Origin: Melampsora larici-populina 98AG31
Taxonomy: Eukaryota > Basidiomycota > Pucciniomycetes > Pucciniales > Melampsoraceae
DNA: 64,000 bases
Reading direction: 5' to 3'
NCBI RefSeq assembly: GCF_000204055.1
Contig: NW_006768844.1
Location: 248,001-312,000, forward strand
The translations under genes and the position numbers were made by a program. Of this stretch, positions 20,688 to 34,200 are shown in pieces (within the stretch, counting starts at the first letter, position 1; each line of letters opens with the position of its first letter). Under the pieces are notes generated by a model. That model was not told the origin of the DNA. It was given only the letters and a program-made list of their open reading frames with translations, and did no database searches.

Positions 20688-23600
20688 ATGTTTTTCTGGC
20701 GAACGCGGCTAGCCTCAGGAGGTCAAGCAGAAGCTGAAACTGTAAAGAAAGTCTCCAATGACGAACCACTTGGCACCAGTGAGCCACCGAGCGTACCATC
20801 CAGCGTATCACCTCTTGTCCAGTTGCCCAGCGCAGGTCCAAAACTGCTACCTCAATATTACCAACGACCTAAAGCCAAATCGGTGAGCAGAATAGTCGTC
20901 ATTTCTATCACATTTCCTTTTTCTATCTTGGGTACGTCATACTATCACTGGTGTGGCCGCAGCGGCGTCTTTGTACTCCTTGGTGAGACCAGTTGTATGG
21001 CCGTGCCTCATTGACCGTCGAAAAACTTATCAGATACACACATAAGTTGCAGTGAGGAATGTCATCCATTCGGTAAATCACAGGAGTGTGGTATACCCAA
21101 ATTTCTGTTAACCGGTCTTTATAGTTGCGCGGGTCAGGGTATTCAGTTGAAGATTGAGGAACGGGTTATCCGAAACCACTTTGAGCAAACCAGATTTGAA
21201 CTGTTTCAACTTTCGATTGGAGTTCACATTTTTGACTTTGCTATTTATAACTCCTTCAATTTGCTGCTTGTGGTCTCCTCATCATCATCGCTCATACAAC
21301 TAATCAAATATACGATTCATAGGTGGGCACAAAGAATCTGAAACCTGCGAAAATGAACTTGGGACATCGATCTAGTCTAAGCACTTCAGCATTACCAGCA
21401 GGACCATCATCTCATGTACCTTTTATCGATCGACCTTTTCCAGCCAATGCTGGCTCATCAGTCGCAACATCTAGCTATAAACCACCTACGACTGGAGGAA
21501 GGGAGACAACTGAGTTTGAAGACGTACAGGTAAGTTATACAACTACATTCATGTTAATATTTGAAACACCCTTTTGACACCTTTTATTTTGCAATAGGCT
21601 CGGACTTTTTGTAAATGGTCAGAAGATTTGGTCACCTCACTTTCCTTATCCCTCAGATGACCAATATCTATACTATCATTTCTTAGGCTTAATGCGAAGC
21701 TCGACGTCATTCAAGTACCCCCGATGTCTGATCTGACTCGGGATCTATCAGACGGCACCAATCTCATTCGACTTATGGTTAGATATTTCCCCCCTCAAAT
21801 GCTCAAGTTTTGGCGTAGCTAGAAAATCAGAATTAAAGTCGATTGCATTTGATCTTTACACTATTTGCAGGAAGTAATGGGGGATGCCTCTCTGGGACGC
21901 TACAACCGTCAACCCCGTATGCGAGTTCAAAAAGCAGAAAACGTCAATAAAGCACTACAATTCATTCAAAGTCGTGGGGTCACTCTTACAAATATCGGAC
22001 CAGAAGGTACTAGTCATTTCATCACCAGTAGTGCCATGAACCGTCTACTGATATTCTTCAAATATCGCCCTTATATACATCTATAGATGTTGTAGACGGC
22101 AATTTAAAATTAATTCTGGGTTTGATCTGGACATTGATTCGTGAGTGACGTTATCTGAATGAAATAGCAACTGTGCAGGAGTAGCAGGCTAGCCACGAGT
22201 CTCACCACTATCTTGATTGGTTTCCATAGTCCGATTCACCATTGCGGACATTAGTGAGGAGGGTGTGAACGCCAAAGAAGGTCAGTTTTCAATCAAGCCA
22301 GTCTCTCTATCTTGCCTTTTCTGATGTCAATCAACGCGATTACAGGTCTTCTTTTGTGGTGTCAACGCAAAACGCGTGATTATGCGCAGGTGAATGTTCA
22401 AAATTTCAGCGACAGTTGGCAAGATGGTCTGGCTTTGTATGTTAACCTTCATTTCCTCTGCATCCACGGATTGAAATATTTACTATCATATCTTCTGCAG
22501 GTGCGCATTGATCCATCATCATCGTCCAGATCTGCTGGATTGGGATTCACTACCTCACTCAGATCGACATGCCTGTACTCGAACGGCCTTTGACATAGCG
22601 GCCAAGAGCCTAGGTATACCCGTGCGGGCTCGATCACCTACCATCATGTGATTCTCGATAGATATTGACATGACTCTCATTTTTTGTCCTTTGTAGCAAC
22701 TTCTTGAAATATCGGATCTTTGCGATTCTGTCCGACCCGATGAACGTTCGGTCATGACCTATATTGCACAATATTTCCACGCATTCTCTTCAATGGGTAA
22801 TGTCATCTTGATTGTTCGTCCAATCATCGCAATAGCGCCTGATTCTCATATTTCAATGTTTAGACAAAGCCGAGGTCGAGGCTAGACGTGTTGCAAACTT
22901 TGTTGAAAATCTTAAATCTATATGGACTTCGATGAATGATTATGAACGGAGAGTCACCGAACTTATGGACGAAATCCGACACACCATAGCCACTCGACTT
23001 ACACCCGCCTTGCCTTCAACTTATTCTTTGGTCAAGGAACAGGCGGCTGATTTCCAGAAATATAAACAAACTATCAAGCGCGATTGGGTGGCACAGAAGA
23101 GTGAAGTGGCTGGACTTTTGGGAAACATCGTGACCAAACTGAAAACTTACAATTTGAGGACTTATGTACCCCCTGATGGTCTGAAGCTTGAAGTGAGTCT
23201 ACTTATGTCTTTTGCATCATATCAATGCCTTTTTGACATTCTGATTCCACCATGTTCAGGACCTCGAAGCATTTTGGCAAGAGCTCCTCGCCACAGAGGC
23301 AAAACGCTCTCGGTCTATCAACGCAAGGATACAACAGTAAGTATTCTAGAGATCGGTGTATTGTCTACTGTACAACATTGATTTCTTTTCGAGCTTTGCT
23401 CAGGATCAAAGAAGACCTACGTATCAGATTTGCCGATCTTGCCAATAACTTCGAAGGGCAGCTACATTCCCTCTCTTTAGAGTTGGTTGCGTTGGCTGGC
23501 CCCCTCGATGTACGTTCCTTATTGCCGATCTATGCATCTGAGTCACACTAATACTTGGCGCGGATCTTCCAGGAACAACTTTCACGGGTCAAAGAAATCC

Positions 23601-24487
23601 AAAGCGGTCTTGGCGAATCAGTTTCTCACTCTCTGACACAAGTCCGGCAGGCTGAACAGGACTGCATTAACGCAAACGTCGAAGAGAATGATCACACTGT
23701 TTACACGGCTGACGATCTGGAATTCGAAACAGAAGAAGTGCGGAAAGCGGCTGCTAGGAAGATAGCCTTTGTGGAAAATCAGGTATACAAAACGGCTCTT
23801 TCATCACTTGCATCACACTTCTAAAATGTTTTTTAATCTTTCATAGATTGTTTCTGCCGGGATGACGAAATTGACACCTGCACAAATCGAAGAATTCGAG
23901 ACCACATTTCGTTATTTCGACCGAGATGAGGAGAATAAATTGGCTTTACCAGAGTTCAGTGCTGCATTGGCAAGTTTGGGGATTGTTTACTCGGTAAGTC
24001 TTTGAACAATTTTCTCACTTGTCTGAGAGTGCGTCTATTAAGTCTTTTTCTCAATTCTTAAGGATTCGGATACCGAGCTCATTCACATGCAAATCGCTGG
24101 CCGGGATGGTATGGTCACATTCGAAGCCTTCGTTGGTTTTCTAGTCCAGATCACAGAAGATACTACATCACCTGATCAAGTTAGGGAATCCTTCAGGGGC
24201 ATCGCAGGTGACAAAGTAAGTTATATCAAATCACATCAAATTTTGAACTTTTACTGACATGCATCAAAAATTAGGCATTTGTGACAGAAGTAGATTTGCG
24301 ACATGCTCTAGTACCTCAATCTGCAATAGACTATCTTTTGGAAGCAATGCCTCGATATCAACCGGGTGAAAAACGTGAACACAATTCAGTCACTGGAACA
24401 GATCCTCCTACATCTGAACCAGATGTGGATCCAAATGAATTTGATTATGAGTTATTCTTGGAGCAATTATTTGAATTTGATCCTTAA
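20688..24487 (+). CDS. ain1: Alpha-actinin (actin cross-linker)
   Basis: Seventeen exons: 20688-20882, 21323-21529, 21598-21617 (20 nt), 21687-21777, 21871-22006, 22087-22140, 22230-22280, 22346-22436, 22501-22621, 22697-22796, 22864-23192, 23260-23336, 23404-23509, 23573-23782, 23847-23993, 24063-24215 and 24275-24487, giving 766 residues with all phases agreeing. Two calponin-homology domains form the actin-binding head ([87 protein letters not shown]). A spectrin-like helical rod follows, then C-terminal EF-hands; the first ([17 protein letters not shown]) keeps several calcium-ligand positions. It should bundle actin in rings and patches. A poorly conserved Pro/Ser-rich leader precedes CH1; translation could instead start at the ATG at 21353. 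Confidence 0.95.
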
Positions 24488-26858
24488 ATCTCATATGCTG
24501 TTAGTGTGTTCAATAGTTTTCTTTTCAATTCGGCTGTTGTTCATCTCGCATTCACCTTACTTGCTAACACTTTATCATTCCAAATGAGTAAAAAACCCAT
24601 CTATTTCTCCTTCATTTGTCGTAATTGATTTGCCCATGATTTCAATAAATTTCTCTATGATGCAACTATGTCTTGAATGATTTCTTTTGTGTTTGGAGTA
24701 TCGTCTGGAGAATGAGTCAAAAGTGAGCCAGTCAACTAAGCCCTGAGATGATTCTAGATTGACTTGCTCCTCATTTACATTGTCTAGATCACTCACGTGC
24801 CTCCCCTGTTTGTACTGCGACTTTGGAATGCCCTGAGAAGCCTAATCCAGGCCGGGGATATTTTGAATGTTCTTATGGCCGCGTGTACAGGAGCTGCTCT
24901 CATTCACACAATATCTGTCAAATATATGTATGAAGTCTTGATTTGGATAGACTTGCTGAGGTCAAATTGTATGGTCAAAAAAAAATCTCACTAAGATCTA
25001 TTCAAGATGACATAGAACCTAAAGCAGAGGACAGACATCACACAAAACTTCACATTTGTTGAATCCAAAACATGCACAGCTACTACACCCAAGAATTGTC
25101 ATGTGGAGGAGTGGTATGACAAGACCATAAGCATAGTGGAGAAAAATTATAGCAGAAGGATACTTAATCTGCATAAGATGTTCAACAACCTAAAAGCTAC
25201 ATCATGTTTTTTGAAGCCCTTGACCTCCTTACACATCTCTGAGCATCTCTGGCTAGACCATCTCTGATACTCAAGACTGAAAGTTCTGCACATACTGAAT
25301 CAAATTAAAATAAATCTCACATGGTTCTTTGAAAATTGCTTTGGCCATGTGGAATTATGATACACAACCCTTTTGTGGACATTATTTGGTTGCTAATTAG
25401 GGGCTGACATTCCCCAATTTACAAAACCCCACACTGCCTTTGCACAGCCAAAAGATATGGGGTCAAAACATGTGGGGACAAAACATGCATCTGTGGGACC
25501 AGAACTGAATCCAACCTGTGGTTTTATGGTTTGTATACCATTGATATCATCTAGCAATTGCCTTTGTAAAAGAACTCAAGCAGCTCAAGCCTTTTCTGCC
25601 TAGGTGGGTGATTTCAAAGGTTAGAAATCTGGAGATGAAATCACTTCAATCCTGCTTCCCGGCAGTTTTCAAATAAATCTGCTCTTGATAGATCAATAAT
25701 GTTCTCACAATTGAATAAACAGCCCTATGTCTGAGGAATTTGAGCCAAGAGAGATTTTTAACCTAGATTGTGGTGACAACTCAAAAGTACGCATTCAAAA
25801 TAAGTCATACATAACCTCTTTGGAGAGTAGACAACAAAAATGAAGATCAAGCATGCAAGTCTCTGGCATAATTTGTTTGCTTAAAAGTTGATCCTTTAGG
25901 AGAAACTTTTGAAGGCATAGGCTAGAGGAAGAAACCATCAATGCGTGACCAAGAAAGAGGGTATTGTAGTTGTTCATTCATAATCTAAAACATTGAATTC
26001 TCGACAATGTTCCCAGCCTCATTTGTTCTAATGTGTGATTTTGGTGTTGTATCCATTTTGCTGGTCTCAAAATGTCAGAATGATACTGTTGATAGGGAAC
26101 CAAATTTCTGCCCAGCCCCTCTAATCTTTCAGCATATTTTGAGAACAATGAGGCGTGGAGTTTCTATCACCACCCTCATCACCCTATGATATCCATCAAG
26201 TCGGCATTCAGACACTGAAAACTTGAGGGAAAGATCGCAGGGCAAGTAGAACATGTCTGGGATGATTGTCAATATATAAAGGGCAATGAAGAAACACGCC
26301 TACAATGAGTGGTAAGCACGTCAAAAATATGTATATTTATATAATCACAACAAAGGCACATACTCCTGTCTACCCAAAATGATATCCAACAATAAAAACC
26401 AATAAAGAAAGATGGCATGGAAAGGGCACAAGTCATGTAGGAAAAATATGAGGCATGACTGGAACAAGCCCCTGCAGGAACAAAGGGAGACAGGCGTATG
26501 ACTTCTCCAGATCAACTGATCTGGATGCTCGATAGAAAAGGAAGAAGCCGATAATAAGATAAGAGAAGCATCTCGCGTCCGTCGACAATGTGGTGAACAT
26601 GAAATAGTGTGATAAATCGCTAGTCACAATATTAGATTAGTGAAAAAATTATCGAGATGTTGAAAATGCGAATAGGTTGATCGGGATGACTCGGGTCGAG
26701 TCAATATCTCCACGTCAGTCTTTCAAGGTTGGGCATGAGAGTTAAATGATCAGTGTAGGGAGGCTGAGCATGGGCTTGATACCCTGTTCGATCATATTAA
26801 AAGAATAACCTGAGGGTCATACGCAATATCAGCAAACAGAGCGTTCTTTGTGAGAGGA
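24488..26858. other. Long convergent intergenic region, no gene recognised
   Basis: Between the 3' ends of alpha-actinin (plus) and the VAP gene (minus). Mostly AT-rich single-copy-looking sequence, with no frame of convincing length or splice logic. It may include old transposon remains that cannot be assigned by eye. Confidence 0.4.
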
Positions 26859-28293
26859 TCAGATGAAGAGAACCCACCAGGTAAAGGCAAATACGCCAAT
26901 GGAGATTAAGACGACGGTTTGGACCGGAACGAGACCGGATGGCCCCTTGAGACCATGTGTACCCAATGTCATCATGTCGGCTCCACTCACATGCGAGTTG
27001 GCGCCTGCATGACTGTTTCTTTTTCGTAAACCTTCTTCTCCTTGTTTGAGTGATGTTTTCAGCCTTTCAATTTCTTTTTGAGCTGCTGACAGTTGAGCTG
27101 TCAACTTATGAACCTCTTCAAGAGTCACAGGGGGAAGAGGGTTGGATGACTTGTGGCTGATACCATTCATAGAAGGCGAAGATCTGGATGGTGCAGAAGG
27201 TGCAGGCGGGCCCCCTTTTCCATCTTCGGTTGCCGAGAGAGAAGTTTGGCCTGAAGCACGATGTTTGAGGGTGTGAATGGGAGAGGTCGACGAATTGATC
27301 CTTTGGCGACCTGTAAAGGACTCATCTTGAGCGGCGACGTAGACGGTAGTATCCGGCTGATCGAGCTCGAAGCGATTTGGCGGAGACCCTGATGGAGCCT
27401 GATGATATGTACCGATATTACTACTGCGGACGGAATTGAATCGTGGATCCTGGTGGGATAAGAATATACAAATTTTGAGCTCTCAAAACACATCATATGG
27501 AGTCGCAGATTAAGACTGACATCATCATCATCTCGGTTAGTGGTGTGCGGTATAGCGCCAAGGCCTGCGGGACCATTACCATTTTTATGAACGCCAAATT
27601 CGTTGGTTTGGGGAGCACCGTTAAGCTCATCGGCAGGGGGGAGATAAGTGCAACGGATCTTGTGTTCAGAGATCGAGCTCTTATCTTCTTTTTCCACGGA
27701 CGACCACTATACATGCCCGAATTTGAAAGCACAAGGTCCACAGGGTCAATATGATTGAAGGGTTCGAGAACGAGGCGACGGTTCGTACCAGCTCAGCAAA
27801 TGGGCGAGATTCTCGCTCGGGGGTGATGATCGTGCTCTGAACTAAAAACTTATCACGGCATTTTGCTCCAGCCTCTGGATCTTCTTTCATGGGCTGAAGG
27901 AGAACTGAGAACACAGGAAGAATGAGCCGGCCCGCCACCCAACAAAGGAAAAGCCAATCAAAGAAAGGAGATAGTAAGGTATTCCAACTCACCCGAAACT
28001 TCTACTCGCTCCCCCGGCTCAATTCTTCCACTGTTGGGACGTACACAATACTGCTTCGGAGCAGTGGTTTTGACTTTGAAGGCGATAGGTTGCGCATTAG
28101 GATTGGAGACGGTAAGGGTACGTTTGACCAACTGAGTGAGAGGACCTGAGTGATAGAAGACAAAGGAAAGTAAGTCTGTAAGCTGAAATGAATGAAAGGC
28201 GGAGATCGAAAGTAGCATAAGAAAAGAGAATAAGAGAAGAGAGGGAGACGAACGTTGAAAACCGAGTTGGGATGGATTGACCTCGACAGACAT
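26859..28293 (-). CDS. SCS2: VAP/Scs2-type ER membrane contact-site protein (MSP domain, tail anchor)
   Basis: Five exons, 28293-28254, 28145-27993, 27904-27789, 27706-27521 and 27449-26859, give 361 residues. The N-terminal MSP domain (about residues 4-115) is clear: VEVNPSQLGFQ, RTLTVSNPNAQPIAFKVKTT, then APKQYCVRPNSGRIEPGE and VLLQPMKEDP, containing the FFAT-binding surface. A polar linker of about 150 residues leads to a coiled coil (LEEVHKLTAQLSAAQKEIER) and a single C-terminal membrane segment (VVLISIGVFAFTWWVLFI), the classical tail anchor in the ER. Such proteins tether the ER to plasma membrane and other organelles and recruit lipid-transfer proteins with FFAT motifs. Confidence 0.95.
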
Positions 28294-30861
28294 GGCGATC
28301 GAAGGGCAATCAAGAGATGTGGAGGTGATGGAAGTTTGACCTAGATTACGATAATCTAAAGGAGGAAAACTGTTGGTGTAGGGTATTTTACGATGAGTAG
28401 TGAGGATAGATGTCAAAGTCTGCTAGTGTTTTGATTGATTTAGTTGCCTTGAAGTTAAAGGTAAAGGAAAGGAACAGAAGTAGCTAAGGAGAAGGGGAAA
28501 GGGAAAGAGATCAGAAGCAACCCAAACAGTTTAAGTTGGGATTCTTGACCTTCAAAGTCGAAATTCGTTATCTCACCGTTAATGACCATTGATACTCGTA
28601 CACCACCAACACCTCACTGTCCTGGCGATCGGTACCACCACCACCGAACAGTACCATTTTAGGACTCACTCACACTGAATAATACATGTAGTCTGTAGTC
28701 CAGTGAACGGTGTGTGTACAACAACTGTGAGGACGCTGAAAACCTTTATTTATACTTATGCTTTGAATCATATCAACAGTTATCCCCATGAACCCATAGC
28801 ATGAACTCGCTCGGGGATATGTTGTATATCTTCCTCAATCATGCTCGTCTCACTTTCTTATGCTACAGTATGAAGTTCAACATCAATCGCTGTGGACTGA
28901 GGGAAATGCTGGGGCTCAATGCAAGTAGTCAAACTGAAATCGAATCCATAATGATCCCTTTCCCCAAGCATCTCAGATGAATTGCTTTACCAGGTCGATC
29001 ATCGGCCATCGTGAATAGCAATTACTTATTTCTGGAATAAGGTACATATCAACTACACAAAATCTTGCCGTGTGGGTTTTTCAGCTTGGAAATTGGCCGA
29101 GCTCAAACTTATTCCCGAGGTTTGACCCCTCACCTCTGAGAAGGCCGTAAGCACCGTGCATTCAGAGAGGTATAGTCTAACATGTTGGCTGGATTTTTGA
29201 AGAACATAAATTCCCATTCAGGTGTCCGATTCTTAAATTGCAGGCTCCAATCTAAAGAGTATTTTGAGGAACCTTTCACGAACCTTTCTTGGATCAGTGC
29301 ATTCCTAGACCATCGCCACCAGTCCAGGACCGCGAGCGGTCATACAGCGTAGTATATTAGACATCTGCCTTGTTGTATTTTCCATTCAGGAAGAGCACCT
29401 AGCACCGGCACTCTGGAACAGTCTGGGATCCTGCTCTGCAATCTTACGCCTGCCAGCTATTTCCAAAGCACATAAATAATCTACGTATAGAATGAAAATA
29501 AGGTAAATACAGGCATGCAATGGATGCATTGGACAAAATTGTGTTACACGGTTGCTCAAAGCTTAAGCAAAAGCATTCCAGACGTCCACGAAGAATCTAC
29601 GGGTGTATGCCGAGAGGCCTGGAGCGGTTGACTGATAAAGTGGCACAGCTGACCTACGGTGGGACTTTATTTGGCTGGTGGATCGTGTTTTTTGGAACAC
29701 GACCAGGAAGTGTCTGATACAGCTTACGTGACTCTTACGTTGGTTGACACTCCAGGGTCACTAGTGGCAATCTGCCAATCAATTTTTTCAAATGAAGCAC
29801 GAAGCATATCTTGTGAAAGTTCATGTTGGAATGAATCTGATCATGATGCAGATACCTCAATCACCCAAGAATATGATTTTGCAGCCTTGTTGAATGTTCA
29901 CCACTGTACTCGGTGGTATGGTGCAGTCTTTTCCTTCACCTGACACACAAGGCTTGTTTGTAGTGAATAGCCTTATACATACTCCATCCGGAACTAACTA
30001 AGTTCAGAGATAGGAAAACTTCAACGGGAAGTATTTCAAAGATAAGATAGTAACAACTGTCTTTTCTTTTCTTTTCTTTTAGAACAACAAAAAGACAAAA
30101 AATGTGTATTACTACGTGTTGCTAAGAGAACAGAAACAGAAAGATTTGATGAAGGAAAAGAGAAAAGAAGAAAGACAAAAATAGACCCCTATGTAAGTAA
30201 AATCACAACGGTTAACAGGTCATGATGTCACATCAAGATTTTTAGAAAGAATAGCATAACAACACTTAAGAAAACATAACCAAAAATGATCACATGAACA
30301 TAACCAAAATGTCCGACAAAATCAGGACAGGATCAGTCACCTTGACAAATCACACGCTGACCAAGCATTGATCACATTGTTGCTTTGATCTCTTGAGAAG
30401 GCCCCAGTCAGCAGGACATTCAACCATGGTTTTTTGTCTTTAGTAAAAAAACCACGCACTAAAGGATATTTTGGTAGCTTGAGCACCGGCCAAAGACCAT
30501 GGTTTCATTGCCTAAAAAACCACAAATTGTTGTGGTTTTGGCCTCTTTCCGAGAATCCACTTTTCATGGTTTCTTTCATGGTTTTGCATGTATTTGACTG
30601 TGGTCTTGACAGTTTTTGGTCAATTTGTCCTTCTCTCAATGCCCTCAATCTTGTCCAGCGGGTTGGTTTACATCAAATTTTGCCAAAAAAAAATGATGAT
30701 CATAATTTATCCTTGAGCCAATACCTCACTTGAGCTGTTGATCAAGGGGCTGAGGCAATCAGCCAATGCATCAAAGACATAGCACCTTTTGGTGACTAAG
30801 GAAGTCAATCAAGGCAGGGTTCATGAGCACCCCATGTTGACAACTTGTCTGTATCAGACAT
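28294..30861. other. Intergenic; VAP promoter and low-complexity repeats
   Basis: No gene recognised. Includes a short (CTTTT)n microsatellite at about 30060-30080. A cluster of ACCATGG/GGTTTT motifs in both orientations at about 30420-30620 resembles the subterminal part of a small element. The region next to 28294 should hold the VAP promoter. Confidence 0.4.
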
Positions 30862-31211
30862 CCAGAACTCTGTTTTTTGATTCAGACTTGAAGGTTTTTG
30901 AAATTTAGCAATTTCAGAACTCACACACCAAAAATTAATGAGTTCAAAACCCGGGTGAGCCAAATTTTGGTGTCCGGGTTCAAAGTTTCACCAAATCGTG
31001 AATCTTGCACAACTCGTTTGCAATATGTTTGCCGATTTCCCTCAAGCGTACTCTGCTCGCCCCATGTATGTACAGCTACATCATACAACAATAACACCTT
31101 TCAACATTAGTCACCACAAATTCACCAATGTACAGAGCATCAAGACAGAGGATGCACGACAAAGCAAAGATGGCTCAATGGTTGGAAATGGGGTTGTTGT
31201 TGTATGATGTA

Positions 31212-34200
31212 CAGGGATGCCACTTTGAGTATCATTGGACTCTACTTAGACTTGTGAGTACTGGTTCTTGTTGACCCATGCGGATACCTGTACTCATACA
31301 GGTACTTCAACCAAGAGTACCACATGACTATTGTACTCTCATACAGAATGAGGATGAAGTGCATGGACTCCCTTTGAACTTTACACAAAGGCAGTTGTAC
31401 TCATACTCTCTGCCCGAGTTTGGCCTTGCTTGTATGAGTATTACTCATCCAAACAACCCATAACCAAAGCTGAAGCCCAAGAGAGCTATCACCAAGATCA
31501 AATAACCAAACAGTCAAACTTGAGAGGGTAGGACTACGTACTTTTCTTCTTGTCTTGTCATCAACACCATCCACTTCAAGTCATCATTATCCAAACTGAC
31601 CTCTTTTGGATTCCCCTCAATTTGCCCACTGATTCAATCAACTATGAACACTGGACAACCTGGATATTGCTTTGGGTGTGGCTCAACTCCGCCAGATCTA
31701 GATGACGTGGGCCAACATCCCATGGTGTGTGCTTGAAGTAAATTTTGGCAGAATTGAAACATGTATAAGTAAGCATATTTATCTTTCTTATCTCTCAAAA
31801 AGATCTTTTTCCCAGAACTTTGTCAAATTTCTCTTGTGATCAATATCTACGCTTACTACCTTGGCTTTCTTGTGACTCACACAATCAATTCCCTCTCTAA
31901 CACTATCTACTTCCCTTAATCACATCATGGGTAAATCTCCAACCACTGCTAGTGCTTCACGTTTGGAAAATAGGATCTCCCCATATGCTCGCAGGGTCAC
32001 ATTAGGGCCTGGATCCTCACGTCAGGCTATCCATACCTTGAAGCAATCAACCACTGCTCACAGTGAAGCTAAAGATGGAGGGAACAACTTGGTATCAAAG
32101 GACGGCAAAATACAATCAGATATCTATTATTATTTTGATGTGCATTGATTTTGTGTTTAGTCCATTGCATAAAGTTTTGATTTTCACTGATGATTTTTTT
32201 CTTACAGGAGCCTGAGGTTACCATCATTAATGTCGAAGTACCTCATGATGGCCCTATTCCTGTCACATATCACTGCCTCCACTGCATGTAAGTCTCTTCA
32301 ATCATGTTCATCAGTTTTTATGCCAATACTGATCAACGTAACCATGTGAACTCAGCTCAGCTCTCTTGATAAGTCCAAACCCAGGTTCAAACTCGCTTCC
32401 CAACTCTAACCTGCACAAACACCGAAAACAATGCCCGGGATTGAAGGAAGCTTACATCAATGGAGTGCCCAGTGCAATTCCACCGGATTCAGACCCTGCT
32501 GACATGGCCACTCAAAAGAAGAATCTCCAAAGCTTGCTTGTTGGAGCAATCATTTCAAAAAACTTATTGTTCTTGGTCTTTGAGGGTGAAGAAATTCAAT
32601 GTGCTTTGCGATTGATCTGCCCTTCTTTCCACTGGCCTGGTCGCACAACGATGAAAAAAATGCTGGAATCTTATATCAAGACTTGGAACATAAGCTCATG
32701 GACAAGCTTGCAGCAGTTCTGGGGAGCATCTCAACTGCCACTGACTGCTGGACCTCTCCCAACTTCCAACATACCTACATGGCAATCAATGGGTTTTACT
32801 TCGATTCAAAATTTTCCTTTTGTCGTCGATTACTGGGTTTTAAAGTAAGTAGCTTCTGACTTTCATTGTGTTTAAGTTTTCTATTCATTTTATATCCTTC
32901 ACTCCTTTTGTTCAATCTGTTTAATGATCTTTCTTCTTTTTTTCAATCTGACATCTATTTTATAGGCTCTAGAAGATCGTCATACTGCGGAGAAGCTTGC
33001 TGATGTGTCATGGGACATCCTGCAAGAACAAGGAATCTTACAGCGTCACTTTTTGGTTGCCGGCAACAATGCCTCAACAAACGGAGCCATGGTTTGTATC
33101 TTGGGTGAGATATATGGTTGTGTAGGCATCTATTGGCCAGGAGGACAAAGGTTTCATGGCTGTATGTGCCATGTAATCAACCTTGTGGCTCAAGAATTCC
33201 TAGCTGGAATGGGGGAACTTACCGATGAAGAAAAGAAAAGATTTGAAGTCTCAGGCATGCCTGCGCTCTTAGCTTTGTTTGAGCCGCATGAGCCTCCAAA
33301 TGTGATTGGTGGCAAAATCTCTTACAATTCAAGTGTTCAAGCAGACTCTCTCAACAACAATCCCACTCTAATGGACACTGATCTATTGTCTCAATCCAAT
33401 AGTCAACTTCTTCAGGCTGATACATCCACTCCAATTCTACACAGATCCAACATTGTTGCTGAGCTACGTGAAAGAGCAAAATCAACCATAGTTGGAAGAA
33501 TCCGTGCCCTATGCAACAATATACGAAAGAGACCTCAAGAGCTAGAGTGTTTCATCAAGATCAGAGACTCTGTTCACAACGACCCAGTCCTTCCCATCAA
33601 TTGTCCCTCAACTCGGTGAAATTATTTTTATTATGTGGTACGTGGCATATTCCTTTTGTTTCACTTGGGCTATACCTTTCTTTCAATTAACCAAGCTGGA
33701 TATGAATGTATTGTAGATTCTCTGCACTATCAGGTTGAAAAAAAGTATTGTTTGGTATACTGAAGACAGCAAGCGATCTAAATTTGCCCTCACCGCATAC
33801 GACTGGGCTGCAATCGACTTCACAAAACCCATCTTGAAGATGTTCAAATCAGCCACACAGATTTTTCAGGCCAACGCAGCACGCAAACAACATGTACTCC
33901 CGGTCCTCTCAGCTCTTCAGCAGGTTCTCAAGAAACATCAAGCTTCCAGAAGTACTTGGAGCTTGGAGTGTAGCTTGTAAACAAGCTGAAGACAATTTAG
34001 TCAAGTACATACGCAAAGAGTGCAAGAGAACCCTCAAACTCTGATTGCCACCATCTTGGAACCGGTTCATCGTGGATCAATCTTTTGAAAAATCAATGCA
34101 CCCATAGGAGTTGAAGTGGCGGCTAGACGAGCTCTACAAGCAGAATACAATCACTGGGCTCCCAACCCTCCACCTACAACTCCGGCTCAATGTGATGAAA

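Noticed and set aside
24488..26858. Possible decayed transposon between alpha-actinin and the VAP gene
   Set aside because: No termini, target duplication or domain could be identified.
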